Positions 20,294 to 28,352 of a stretch of 64,000 nucleotides of DNA are shown piece by piece. How positions within the stretch are numbered: the first letter of the stretch is position 1; every line of letters begins with the position of its first letter. Location of the stretch: NCBI RefSeq assembly GCF_012844235.1, contig NZ_JABAGR010000009.1, positions 1-64,000 of the forward strand. The letters are read 5' to 3'. The notes beneath the pieces were generated by a model. That model did no database searches. It was not told the origin of the DNA and saw nothing but the letters and a program-made list of their open reading frames with translations. The position numbers and the translations under genes are program-made. This DNA comes from Parafannyhessea umbonata. GTDB taxonomy: Bacteria > Actinomycetota > Coriobacteriia > Coriobacteriales > Atopobiaceae.

Positions 20294-21711
20294 CGGGACG
20301 AGAGCTCTTCTCCCATGAGCAGCCCCATCACGCTGGACATCATGAGGCCGCGCGTCCAGCCGGACGAGTCTCCCAGGCAGTGCAGGCCGGCGACGTTGGT
20401 GTCCAGGTGCTCGTCCATCACCACGCGGTTGCTGTAGAACTTGAGCTCCGGCGCGTACAGCAGCGTCTCGTCCGCGGCAAATCCCGGGACCACCAGGTCG
20501 ACGGCCTGCATGAACGCCACTATCTCCGTCATGGCGCGGTACGGCATCGCGGCCGTGATGTCCCCGGCCTCGGCGTCCGCGAGCGTGGGCACCACGTTGG
20601 AGCGGCCGAGCTCCTGCGGCCACGTGCGCTTGCCGTCCAGAACGTCGCCAAAGCGCTGCACGAGGATGTGGCCGGCGCCGAGCATGTTCATGAGGCGCCC
20701 GACGTGCTGGGCGTACGCGATGGGCTCGTGGAACGGCTGGCGGAAGTTGAACGATACGAGCACGGCCAGGTTGGTGTTGGGGCTCTTGCGCTCCTTGTAC
20801 GAGTGACCGTTCACCACGGCGAGGCCGCCGTCGTAGTTCTCCTGGCTCACGAAGCCGCCGGGGTTCTGGCAGAACGTGCGCACCTTGTTGCGAAACGGCG
20901 CCGGGTAGCCCACGAGCTTGGACTCGTACAGGACGTTGTTGACGTCCTCCATCACCTCGTTGCGAACCTCGACGCGAACGCCCAGGTCAACGGGGCCGGG
21001 TGCGTGCGTGATGCCGTGCTCCGCGCACATCTCGTCAAACCAGAGCGCGCCGCGCCGGCCGGTGGCGACCACGGTCTCCGCGGCAAGGATCCTCGTCTGG
21101 GCCTGGGGCCGGCCGGTGGGCGCGACGACGGCGCCCAGGCACTTCTCGCCCTGCACCAGCACCTCGAGGCACTCGTGCTCGAACAGGATGTTCACGCCCG
21201 CGTCCAGAAGCTCGCGCTCCACGCGCGCGTAGATCTGCTGCGCCTTTTCCGTCCCCAGGTGACGAATGGGGCAATCCACCAGCTTGAGGCCGGCCTTGAT
21301 AGCGCGCCGGCGGATGTCCGCGACGCTCTTGGGATGGCCGACGCCCTCCACGTGCGGGTCCGCGCCCAGCTCAAGATAGATGTCATCCACGCGCGATATG
21401 CCGTCTGCGACGACGTCCGTGCCCACGAGCTGCGGAAGGTCGCCGCCGACCTCGGGCGAGAGCGAGAGCTTTCCGTCGCTGAACGCGCCGGCTCCCGAGA
21501 AGCCCGTGGTGATCCGGCAGGGAGAGCATCCCGCGCAGTGGCCGGTCGCCTCTCGCGGGCAGCGGCGGCGCTCGATGGGCAGGCCCTTCTCCACCATGGT
21601 GATGGACCGGCGGTCGCCCCGGCGCAGCAGGCCGAGCGCCGTGAAGATTCCGGCGGGACCCGCGCCCACGATGAGGACGTCCGTGCGTATGGTTGAGGCT
21701 TCTTCGGCCAT
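20290..21711 (-). CDS. FAD-dependent dehydrogenase, COG2509 type
   Basis: The 473-residue flavoprotein has the FAD-binding VLIVGAGPAGIFTALGL at the N-terminus and the family's Cys-rich segment ERRRCPREATGHCAGCSPCR, followed by GFSGAGAFSDGKLSL. The C-terminal CLGDSSGWTRGLMMSS closes the FAD site. The physiological substrate of this family is unknown; the four Cys could bind a metal or an Fe-S cluster. I start at ATG 21711 (MAEEASTIRTD) after GAGAGGTGCACCC. Hairpin array 1 begins 230 nt upstream. Confidence 0.88.
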   Translation of the reverse strand: MAEEASTIRTDVLIVGAGPAGIFTALGLLRRGDRRSITMVEKGLPIERRRCPREATGHCAGCSPCRITTGFSGAGAFSDGKLSLSPEVGGDLPQLVGTDVVADGISRVDDIYLELGADPHVEGVGHPKSVADIRRRAIKAGLKLVDCPIRHLGTEKAQQIYARVERELLDAGVNILFEHECLEVLVQGEKCLGAVVAPTGRPQAQTRILAAETVVATGRRGALWFDEMCAEHGITHAPGPVDLGVRVEVRNEVMEDVNNVLYESKLVGYPAPFRNKVRTFCQNPGGFVSQENYDGGLAVVNGHSYKERKSPNTNLAVLVSFNFRQPFHEPIAYAQHVGRLMNMLGAGHILVQRFGDVLDGKRTWPQELGRSNVVPTLADAEAGDITAAMPYRAMTEIVAFMQAVDLVVPGFAADETLLYAPELKFYSNRVVMDEHLDTNVAGLHCLGDSSGWTRGLMMSSVMGLLMGEELSSR

Positions 21712-21940
21712 GGGTGCACCTCTCTTGCGTGACGTTTGCCCGCGGTGACGACGATCGCACGCCGGCGGCGGCCGCGCAGCCGGCGGCGGGTGTCGGCGGC
21801 GGGCGTCGGCGGACGGCGGGCGTGCACCGGCATTGTACCCACGGCGCGGCCGCTCGACGGGCGCACGGGCACGCGCTTCCGCGAGCGTGGAGGGCGCGGT
21901 CGGCGAGTGCCGCCGGGGCTGATGCGGATGGGCGGCCGTC

Positions 21941-22682
21941 GGTACACGTGAGCCTCGAGTTGACGTGCCCATACACGTCGCGGCCGAGTTTCACGGGTCG
22001 GTGCAAGCTCGCGGCAGACGTGTACCGGGCCGGATACACTTCGCGGCCGAGTTTCACGGGTCGGTGCAAGCTCGCGGCAGACGTGTACCGGACCGGTACA
22101 CATGGGCGCGCTTTTGGCAAGAACCTGCGAACTCGGGCCAGACGAGTACCATCGAAAGTCGAACCATGTCAGGAACTTCGAGATGTGTACCGAGTAGTTC
22201 GTTAAGACTTTGATCGCGCAGGTCATCTACCTCATATTATGTGGAATTAGACTAATTCCTCATGGTACACGTCAGGGCCGAGTTTGCATTTTCCGGTACA
22301 CATGGGCGAGTTCCTGCCATGGTTAGAACATTTATGGTACACGTCGGCCGCGAGTTTGCGGGATCCCGCGCGTTTCTGCCACACGTGTACCGGCGGGAGG
22401 CATGCCCGGTACACTTCTGCCCCCAGTTTACGGGATCCCTGCAAACTGGGGGCAGGTGTGTACCGCCAAGGCGCCCCCCGGTACTCGTCTGCCCCGAGTT
22501 TCGTGCAACCGTGCAAACTCGGCGCAGGTGTGTACCGGCGTCTATCGCCAGCGTACTCGTCTGGCCTGAGTTTACGCCAGCCCTGCAAACTCGGCGTCGA
22601 CGTGTACCGGCGCGCCGCTTGCCCGTACTCGTGGGGCCCGAGTTCACGCCGGCCCTGCAAGCTCGCGGCCGATGTGTACCGG
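21941..22682. repeat. Hairpin-repeat array 1 (about ten GGTACAC...GTGTACC units)
   Basis: The 1.1-kb gap between the oxidoreductase and rpmE holds no gene. It contains 56-59-nt units, each bounded by GGTAC(A/T)C and GTGTACCGG, with arms that contain CCGAGTTT and GCAAACTCGG. Complete units: 21971-22028, 22034-22091 (57 of 58 bases identical to each other), 22095-22150, 22336-22393, 22408-22465, 22480-22538, 22552-22610, 22624-22682. Partial units lie at 21941, 22155-22195, 22264 and 22295. The unit at 22408 has a perfect 12-bp stem. Each unit folds into a long imperfect hairpin. An AT-rich spacer (22199-22260) splits the array. The remaining 21712-21940 is plain GC-rich sequence. Confidence 0.85.
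22243..22259. promoter_or_regulatory. Palindrome and possible promoter inside array 1
   Basis: GGAATTAG-A-CTAATTCC is a perfect inverted repeat in the AT-rich spacer of array 1. Just upstream on the plus strand stands TATTAT (22234-22239), a 5 of 6 match to a -10 box, with TTGATC 19 nt before it. If active, it would transcribe the right half of the array (22264-22682). Confidence 0.35.
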
Positions 22683-22729
22683 CGCGCCGCGGATGCCTGC
22701 AGTAGCCCGCGCACCCGCGCACCGCACGC

Positions 22730-22759
22730 AAAAGGGAGGCCGACCAAAGTCGACCTCCC
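22730..22759 (-). terminator. Rho-independent terminator of rpmE
   Basis: An 11-bp stem with a 4-nt loop (GGGAGGTCGAC, TTTG, GTCGGCCTCCC on the minus strand) is followed by TTTT. It lies 67 nt past the rpmE stop and separates it from array 1. Confidence 0.88.
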
Positions 22760-22825
22760 CAAACACGCTTGCGCGCATGCGTCGCGGCATGCCGGCAACC
22801 CGACGCGCCGCTATCGTGCTGAAAC

Positions 22826-23275
22826 CTACTCCGCGGCAGGAGCCTCGGCGTCGGCAGCCGCGGCCTCGACGGTCTCGGCAGCGGTCTCGGCCTCGGCGGC
22901 AGCCTTGGCAGCCTGCTTGGCAGCCTCGGCCTCGGCCTTCTTCGCGTACTCGGCGGCACGCTTGGCCTTCTCGGCGGCCTTGGCCTCCTTGGCGGCCTTC
23001 TTGGCGGCGGCGAGCTCGGCGGCCTTCGCAGCCTTGGCGGCCTTGGCAGCCTCGGCGGCCTTGAGCTGGGCGGCAGCGGCGCCACCAAACTTGTTGGCAA
23101 AGCGCTGGACACGTCCGCCGGTGTCGACGAGCTTCTGCTGGCCGGTGTAGAACGGGTGGCACTTATCGCAGAGGTCGATGGTCATCTCGCTCTTGGTCGA
23201 GCGGGTGACCCAAGTGTTGCCGCAGGTGCAGCGAACGGTGCACTCCACGTAGTTAGGATGGATGCCTTGCTTCAT
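22826..23275 (-). CDS. rpmE: Ribosomal protein bL31 with long Ala/Lys tail
   Basis: The first 65 residues are bL31: [19 protein letters not shown] and [15 protein letters not shown], which hold the four Cys of the zinc-binding (C+) form. About 80 residues follow that are almost only Ala, Lys and Glu, first basic and then acidic (ending [10 protein letters not shown]); ordinary bL31 ends near residue 70. The tail would be helical and surface exposed. AAAGGAG precedes the ATG, and a two-hairpin leader lies upstream. Confidence 0.95.
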   Translation of the reverse strand: MKQGIHPNYVECTVRCTCGNTWVTRSTKSEMTIDLCDKCHPFYTGQQKLVDTGGRVQRFANKFGGAAAAQLKAAEAAKAAKAAKAAELAAAKKAAKEAKAAEKAKRAAEYAKKAEAEAAKQAAKAAAEAETAAETVEAAAADAEAPAAE

Positions 23276-23350
23276 ACTGGGACTCCTTTGGTAGGCCTGG
23301 TTTCCGACCAGGCGAGGATGGTAGCCCTGGTTCCAATCAGGGCGTCAAGC
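23276..23350 (-). promoter_or_regulatory. rpmE leader with two tandem stem-loops (L31 leader candidate)
   Basis: Two similar stem-loops stand head to tail before rpmE. The first in transcription order is at 23324-23343 (6-bp stem GCCCTG/CAGGGC), the second at 23295-23313 (stem GCCTGG/CCAGGC). Each has GGAA in the loop and is followed by the same CTACCA. The second ends just before the ribosome site. L31-type ribosomal-protein leaders have been proposed computationally for several groups, as I recall including Coriobacteria, and this fits autoregulation by bL31. TATAGC on the minus strand (23350-23355) could be the -10 box. Confidence 0.65.
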
Positions 23351-23476
23351 TATAGGAGTGTATCAGATTCGCCATGGGCGTGTTGTGGAGAAGAAATGGC
23401 GCTTTCGCCGCCACGGCGCCTTCGCACCCTGTAGACTAGGCGCTGGAAACCCGTTTGACAAACCCGGAGGCACCCC

Positions 23477-24289
23477 ATGCTCCTTACCGTGGACGTAGGC
23501 AACACCCAGACGACGCTTGGCCTGTTCGACGCCGACGGCACCCTGCGGCGCCAGTGGCGCATGGCGACGGACCACACCGACACCGCCGACGAGCTGCACG
23601 AGCGCCTGTACGGCTACTTCCTCATGTTCGGCCTCACGCTTCGGAGCGTGACGGACGTCGCCATCGCGAGCGTCGTGCCCATCCTCACGCAGGAGTGGCA
23701 GTACATGATGTCCAACCTCCTCATGGCCGAGGACGTGCTGCTGGTGGACGCCACGCGCGATTGCGGCATCCGCATCGACATGCCAGACCCGCACCAGGTG
23801 GGCTCGGACCGCATCGCAAACGCCGTCGCCGCGCGCGAGCGCTACGGCTCGTCCGTGATCGTGGTGGACTTCGGCACCGCCACCAACATCGACGTGGTGG
23901 ACGCCGCGGGCGCGTTTCGCGGCGGGGCCATCATGCCGGGCCTGCTGTCCTCCGCGCAGTCGCTCTTTGCCCACGCGGCGCGTCTGTCCAGCGTCCCCCT
24001 GGTGGTGCCGCCCCACGCGCTGGGCACCACCACGGAGACCGCGGTGCAGTCCGGCATCGTGATTGGAGCGGCGGCGCAGGTGGAGGGCCTCGTCTCGCGC
24101 ATCAAGGCCGAGCTCGACGAGCCAGACGCGACCGTCGTTGGCACGGGCGGCCTCGCAGGCATCGTCTCCGGCGCGACGGACGCGTTCGACACCGTCGACC
24201 CCAACCTCACCGTCCGCGGCATCTACCTGATCTGGCGCCACAGAAACGAGAAGCGCGCCGCCCGCAGGCAGCGCGACATCAACGGCTAG
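23477..24289 (+). CDS. coaX: Type III pantothenate kinase
   Basis: First step of coenzyme A synthesis. The 270-residue ASKHA-fold protein has LLTVDVGNTQTTLGLFD (phosphate loop), DPHQVGSDRIANAVAA, VVDFGTATNIDVVD and GGAIMPGL, all CoaX hallmarks. CCGGAGG precedes the ATG. It converges with the BirA-like gene. Confidence 0.96.
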   Translation: MLLTVDVGNTQTTLGLFDADGTLRRQWRMATDHTDTADELHERLYGYFLMFGLTLRSVTDVAIASVVPILTQEWQYMMSNLLMAEDVLLVDATRDCGIRIDMPDPHQVGSDRIANAVAARERYGSSVIVVDFGTATNIDVVDAAGAFRGGAIMPGLLSSAQSLFAHAARLSSVPLVVPPHALGTTTETAVQSGIVIGAAAQVEGLVSRIKAELDEPDATVVGTGGLAGIVSGATDAFDTVDPNLTVRGIYLIWRHRNEKRAARRQRDING

Positions 24290-24314
24290 GACGCTCGCGG
24301 CCCATTTTCGCAGC

Positions 24315-24956
24315 CTACGCCCGCGGACGCTCGCGGCGGATGGACGCCTGCTCCGGCGATATGCTCAGCTCGCGGCCGGAGTCCGTGCGAACGCTGGCGC
24401 GGCCCCACACGTCCAGGCCGGCCAGAACGCCGCGCGCGGTGACGCGGCCGTTGGGGTACACCACCTCCACGCGCTCGTTCGCGGCATCCATCGTCTCGAA
24501 GTAGTCGTCCAGCAGCGGCGCCAGCGGGCCCGCGACCACGCAGGCGCGGCGCAGGCGGTCCTCCCACTGGGCGGACGCCCGCTCGAGGGCGTGGGCAAGC
24601 TCTTCTCCCCCGGGCGCGACGCGGGGGTCGTCCGCAAGCAGCACCACATCGCAGCTGCCGAACATGCCCTCGTCGTAGCCGGCGCGCACGTCCACGCGCA
24701 GCAGCGCCTCGCCGTCCAGGGCCACGGCGTTTGGCCACGCCACGCGCGCTCCGTCCTGGCCCGCGGCGGCAAGCGCCCGCGCAAGGCCCAGGGCCAGCAC
24801 CTGCGGCAGGCAGGTGTACATCTGCATCGGCACGTCCGGGCGCACCGTCACGCTCGCGAGCACGCGCTCCGCGGCGCGGCTGGGGCCATCGGCGCGGCCG
24901 TCGCCAGCGGCGCGGCTGGCGCCATCGGCGCGGCCACCGGGGGTCGCTATTGCCAA
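24315..24956 (-). CDS. BirA-like protein lacking the biotin-binding N-terminal part
   Basis: The 213 residues match the central and C-terminal parts of biotin protein ligase: RVAWPNAVALDGEALLRVDV (from 71) for the usual KWPNDV region, and an SH3-like C-terminal domain (GRVTARGVLAGLDVWGRASVRT). The N-terminal catalytic half with GRGRRG is absent and replaced by a short repeat-derived leader (two copies of GGCGCGGCTGG, 24876-24933). The catalytic Lys and the Asp of KWPND are both Ala. The frame starts at TTG inside the end of folP-folK, so the truncation is real. It is a probable non-ligase relic or a regulator; start and function are uncertain. Confidence 0.5.
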   Translation of the reverse strand: MAIATPGGRADGASRAAGDGRADGPSRAAERVLASVTVRPDVPMQMYTCLPQVLALGLARALAAAGQDGARVAWPNAVALDGEALLRVDVRAGYDEGMFGSCDVVLLADDPRVAPGGEELAHALERASAQWEDRLRRACVVAGPLAPLLDDYFETMDAANERVEVVYPNGRVTARGVLAGLDVWGRASVRTDSGRELSISPEQASIRRERPRA

Positions 24957-26380
24957 TCCAGCTCACCAACCTCAGCCACCACGTGGCCCACGCGGTCCTC
25001 CGGCGCGTACACGGGCACGCCGGCGTGCATGAGGTAGCGCACGGGGTCGTGCATGAGGTCCTCCATGGGCACCAGCACGTAGTCGCGCTCGCCCAGGTGC
25101 GGGTGGGGCAGCGTCAGCTTGGGGCCGGCGTGCTCCTCGTCCTCCACAAAGCACAGGTCGCAGTCTATGGTGCGCGGGCCGTGGCCGGCAAGGCGCGGGT
25201 CACGCACGCGCTTGAGCTGCGTCTCTATGTCAAGCAGGCGGTCTATCAGCACGATGGGCGCAAGCTCCGTCCTGATCTCTACCACCGCGTTCACCACGTT
25301 CGTCTCGATGCCGTACGCGGGCTGCGTCTCGTACGCGTGGCTCGCCTGGACCACGCACGTCATGGGGATGTCGTTCATCAGGCGGACGGCGCGGGACAGG
25401 TTCTCGAGCCTGTCGCCCACGTTCGAGCCGATGGAGACGAAGCCTTGCCGCGGGTCCGCCTTCGTGACGGCCCAGTACGTGTCGAGAGCCTGGCAGACGC
25501 CGGCCACGTCATGTACGCGCAGCACGCGCGCGCCGCTCTCGACGGCCGCGAGCGCGATGCCCGTCGTGGCGAAGTCGCGCTCCGGCGCGTCCGCGACGCC
25601 AGAGACCGCACCCACGAAGCGCTTGCGCGAAACGGCGTTCAGCACGGGGTAGCCCATCGAGACGAGCTTGCGCGTGGCGCGCTGGATGACCACGTCCTGG
25701 TCGTACGTCTTGTCGAAGCCGGGGCCCGGGTCTATGCAGATGCGGTCGTGGCTGACGCCGGCGCGCATGAGCACGCGCGCCTGGTCGCCCAGAAATCCCA
25801 TGATTTCCCTCATGACGGGCGCGGCCTCCGGCAGCGTGAAGCGCCTGGTGCTGGTGGGCACGGGGCGGCGCACGCGCGCGGGGCGCTCGGAGTCAAGCTG
25901 CACCATGCGCCGCGTGACCGGCCCGCCCAGCTTGTTCCAGTGCATCACGACGCAGCCGCAGTCGCTCTCCGCCGCCACCTGCACCATGGCCGGGTCCGTG
26001 AACCCGGTCACGTCGTTCAGGATGGAGACGCCCAGCCGCACGCAGATCTTTGCCACGGCGGCGTGGCGCGTGTCCACGGATATGATGGCCGTGGGGGCCT
26101 TGGCCAGGATCCCGCGGATCACGGGCACGATCCTGTGGGCCTCCTCCTCCGGCGTCACCGGCTTGGAGCCCGGGCGCGTGGACTCGCCGCCCACGTCGAT
26201 GATGTCCGCGCCCTCATCCAGCATCTGCAGCGCGCGTTCCACGGCCGCCGCGGGGTCGAGGTTCTCTCCCCCGTCACTGAACGAGTCCGGCGTGACGTTG
26301 AGGATGCCCATGACGCGCGGGCGTGCCAGCGACAGCACGTGCTGGCCGCAGCGCCAGGTGGAGTAGTCCTCACGAAGCAT
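24947..26380 (-). CDS. folP-folK: Fusion: dihydropteroate synthase (FolP) and HPPK (FolK)
   Basis: The 477-residue protein joins two consecutive folate enzymes in reverse order of the pathway. Residues about 20-300 are DHPS: VMGILNVTPDSFSDGG, IDVGGESTRPG, DPGPGFDK and the Lys in NAVSRKRFVG. Residues about 320-470 are HPPK: FVSIGSNVGDRLENL, HAYETQPAYG and GPRTIDCDLCFVED. DHPS is the sulfonamide target. I start at ATG 26380 after GGAAGGTG. The BirA-like gene overlaps its end. Confidence 0.94.
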   Translation of the reverse strand: MLREDYSTWRCGQHVLSLARPRVMGILNVTPDSFSDGGENLDPAAAVERALQMLDEGADIIDVGGESTRPGSKPVTPEEEAHRIVPVIRGILAKAPTAIISVDTRHAAVAKICVRLGVSILNDVTGFTDPAMVQVAAESDCGCVVMHWNKLGGPVTRRMVQLDSERPARVRRPVPTSTRRFTLPEAAPVMREIMGFLGDQARVLMRAGVSHDRICIDPGPGFDKTYDQDVVIQRATRKLVSMGYPVLNAVSRKRFVGAVSGVADAPERDFATTGIALAAVESGARVLRVHDVAGVCQALDTYWAVTKADPRQGFVSIGSNVGDRLENLSRAVRLMNDIPMTCVVQASHAYETQPAYGIETNVVNAVVEIRTELAPIVLIDRLLDIETQLKRVRDPRLAGHGPRTIDCDLCFVEDEEHAGPKLTLPHPHLGERDYVLVPMEDLMHDPVRYLMHAGVPVYAPEDRVGHVVAEVGELDWQ

Positions 26381-26464
26381 GGGTACACCTTCCAAACGGG
26401 TCAAGGGGCGCCGCGCACGCGCGCACGCCCCGGAGTGTTCCCAAAGATTGTAACCGCTTGCGCC

Positions 26465-27208
26465 CTACCAATCGAACGCCTTTGCTATGTCGCAGGCACA
26501 AACCACGTCTGCCGCGCAATCCTGCGCGATGGGCTCCAGGTTCACGATGGCGAGCTTCGAGCCCCTGAAGTACTGCACCAGCCCGGCCGCCGGGTACACC
26601 ACGAGCGACGTGCCGCCGATGATGAGGAGGTCGGCGTGGCTTATGGCCACGACCGCGGCCTCTATGTCCTTCTCGTCCAGGGACTCCTCGTACAGCACCA
26701 CGTCCGGCTTCACGATGCCGCCGCAGCGCGTGCAGCGCGGCACGCCGGTGGTGGAAAGCATCCACTCCTGGTCGTACGCGGCGCCGCAGTCCACGCAGTG
26801 GTTGCGGTGGGTCGACCCGTGGAGCTCGATCACGTTCTTGGAGCCGGCGGCCTGGTGCAGGCCGTCGATGTTCTGGGTCACGATGGCGTCGAGCCTGCCC
26901 TCGCGCTCCAGCTGCGCGAGCTTCACGTGCGCCTGGTTGGGCCTGGCGTCCGGCGCGCACATCATCTTGCGATAGAAGTCGTAGAACGCCTCGGGGTCCT
27001 GCCTCCACAGGTGGTGGCTCAGGAGCTCCTCCGGGGAGTACTTGGACGAGAAGTGCTGGTTGTACAGGCCGTTCTCGCTTCGGAAGTCTGGGATCCCGCT
27101 TGCGGTCGAGACGCCCGCCCCGCCGAAGAACACCGTGTGCGCGGACGCGTCCGTGAGCCTCTTCAGCTCTTGCGCGGCGAGCCTGGGGTCCGTGATCGTC
27201 TTGCCCAT
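26465..27208 (-). CDS. cobB: NAD-dependent protein deacylase of the sirtuin family
   Basis: The 247-residue protein has the NAD site GAGVSTASGIPDFRS, the QNIDGLHQAAG segment, the catalytic His in ELHGS and two zinc CxxC pairs (CVDCG, CTRCGG). It removes acyl groups from lysines, with acetyl-CoA synthetase the usual target. GAGGAGG stands before ATG 27208; the frame is open far upstream, but that part is the shadow of the patatin gene. Confidence 0.93.
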   Translation of the reverse strand: MGKTITDPRLAAQELKRLTDASAHTVFFGGAGVSTASGIPDFRSENGLYNQHFSSKYSPEELLSHHLWRQDPEAFYDFYRKMMCAPDARPNQAHVKLAQLEREGRLDAIVTQNIDGLHQAAGSKNVIELHGSTHRNHCVDCGAAYDQEWMLSTTGVPRCTRCGGIVKPDVVLYEESLDEKDIEAAVVAISHADLLIIGGTSLVVYPAAGLVQYFRGSKLAIVNLEPIAQDCAADVVCACDIAKAFDW

Positions 27209-27256
27209 GTCTGCCTCCTCGTGACTGTGCCTACCGTAGCACTTTGGTGCGCCGCG

Positions 27257-27311
27257 GGCGCTTCTGGTGCGGGCACGGGCGGCAAACGGGTAAGGTTGAG
27301 TCATTGTTATT
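27257..27311 (+). promoter_or_regulatory. Conserved upstream element, copy A (patatin gene)
   Basis: CGCTTCTGGTG, then GCACGGGCGGCAAA, then TAAGGTTGAGT lie in the 120-nt gap before the patatin gene. The same three blocks stand at 59630-59674 upstream of a helical-repeat gene. TAAGGT fits a TAnnnT -10 box, so this may be a shared promoter. Confidence 0.45.
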
Positions 27312-27328
27312 CGACGTAAGGCGGCGAC

Positions 27329-28255
27329 ATGGCACCACTCACAAACAACGTGCACAAGACGGCTTTGGTGTTCGAAGGCGGCGGCTATCGCGCGGCATAC
27401 ACGGCGGCCTTTGCAAACGCCCTGCTGGCCGAGGGCATATACTTCGACTTTGTATGCGGGATCTCTGCGGGCTCCAGCCACGCGGTCGATTACCTCAGCC
27501 GCGACGCGCGCCGCGTGAAAGACGCGTTCATGGGGTTTGAGGGGTCGGGCACGCCGGCGGTGGGCGTTGGCTCCATCCTGCACGGCACGCGCTACTTCAA
27601 CGCGGACTACCTGTACGAGGGCTGCGTGGAGGATGGCAGCCTGCCGTTTGACTGGGACACGTTCCAGGCGAACCCGGCGCGCGTGGCGGTCTCGGCCTTC
27701 GAGCGCGACACGGGCAGGACGCGCGTGTTCACGCGCGAGGACATGCCCACGCTGCGGGACCTCATGGCGTGCGTGCGCGCGAGCTCGACGCTTCCCGTGC
27801 TGATGAGGCCGCAGCCCATAGACGGCGTCACGTACCTGGACGGAGGCCTGGGCGAGGGCGCGGGCATCCCGCTGTTCATGGCGGAGCGCGCCGGCTACAC
27901 GCGCTTCCTGCTGGTGGCGACGCGCCCGGCGGGATACCGCAAGGAGCCGCCCTCGAGGGGCGAGAAGGACGCGACCCTGCGGTTTGGGGGCGAGCACCCG
28001 CACGTGAGGGAGGCCCTTCTCACCCGCTCCGAGCGCTACAACGCGGAGCTCGACCGCATTGCGCAGATGGAGCGCGAGGGCCGCTGCCTGGTGATCCGCC
28101 CGGACATGATGCCCGTGAAGAGCACGACGCTCGACCCGGTGGCGCTTAGGACCGCCTACGCGCTGGGCGCGGCGCAGGCGCGGCGCGACATGCCCGCGTA
28201 CAAGGAGTTCCTGTTTGGCGACCCCAACTGGAGGGCGCCGCAGGACGAGCGCTAG
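27329..28255 (+). CDS. Patatin-like phospholipase
   Basis: A cytoplasmic serine hydrolase of 308 residues. The oxyanion loop is FEGGGYRAAY (15-24), the nucleophile is Ser46 in GISAGS and the dyad Asp is Asp171 in YLDGGLGEG. Members of this bacterial group (RssA/YjjU-like) act on acyl esters of lipids, but the substrate is unknown. AAGGCGGCG precedes the ATG. It is divergent from the sirtuin gene. Confidence 0.9.
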   Translation: MAPLTNNVHKTALVFEGGGYRAAYTAAFANALLAEGIYFDFVCGISAGSSHAVDYLSRDARRVKDAFMGFEGSGTPAVGVGSILHGTRYFNADYLYEGCVEDGSLPFDWDTFQANPARVAVSAFERDTGRTRVFTREDMPTLRDLMACVRASSTLPVLMRPQPIDGVTYLDGGLGEGAGIPLFMAERAGYTRFLLVATRPAGYRKEPPSRGEKDATLRFGGEHPHVREALLTRSERYNAELDRIAQMEREGRCLVIRPDMMPVKSTTLDPVALRTAYALGAAQARRDMPAYKEFLFGDPNWRAPQDER

Positions 28256-28352
28256 CGCGGCCGCGCGCCGTCGCGCAAGGCGGCGCCGGACCCGCCGCGA
28301 CAGGCGCAGGACGAGAAACCCCGACGGGCCGACGGCCCCACGAAGGAGAGAC

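Noticed and set aside
21941-22682. Array 1 as a CRISPR array
   Set aside because: Units are hairpins that differ in sequence and have no constant repeat separated by unique spacers of equal size; no cas gene lies in the window.
26380-26400. GGTACACC-like sequence upstream of folP-folK as a hairpin-array unit
   Set aside because: Single short match to GGTACAC without the second arm or the GCAAACT block.
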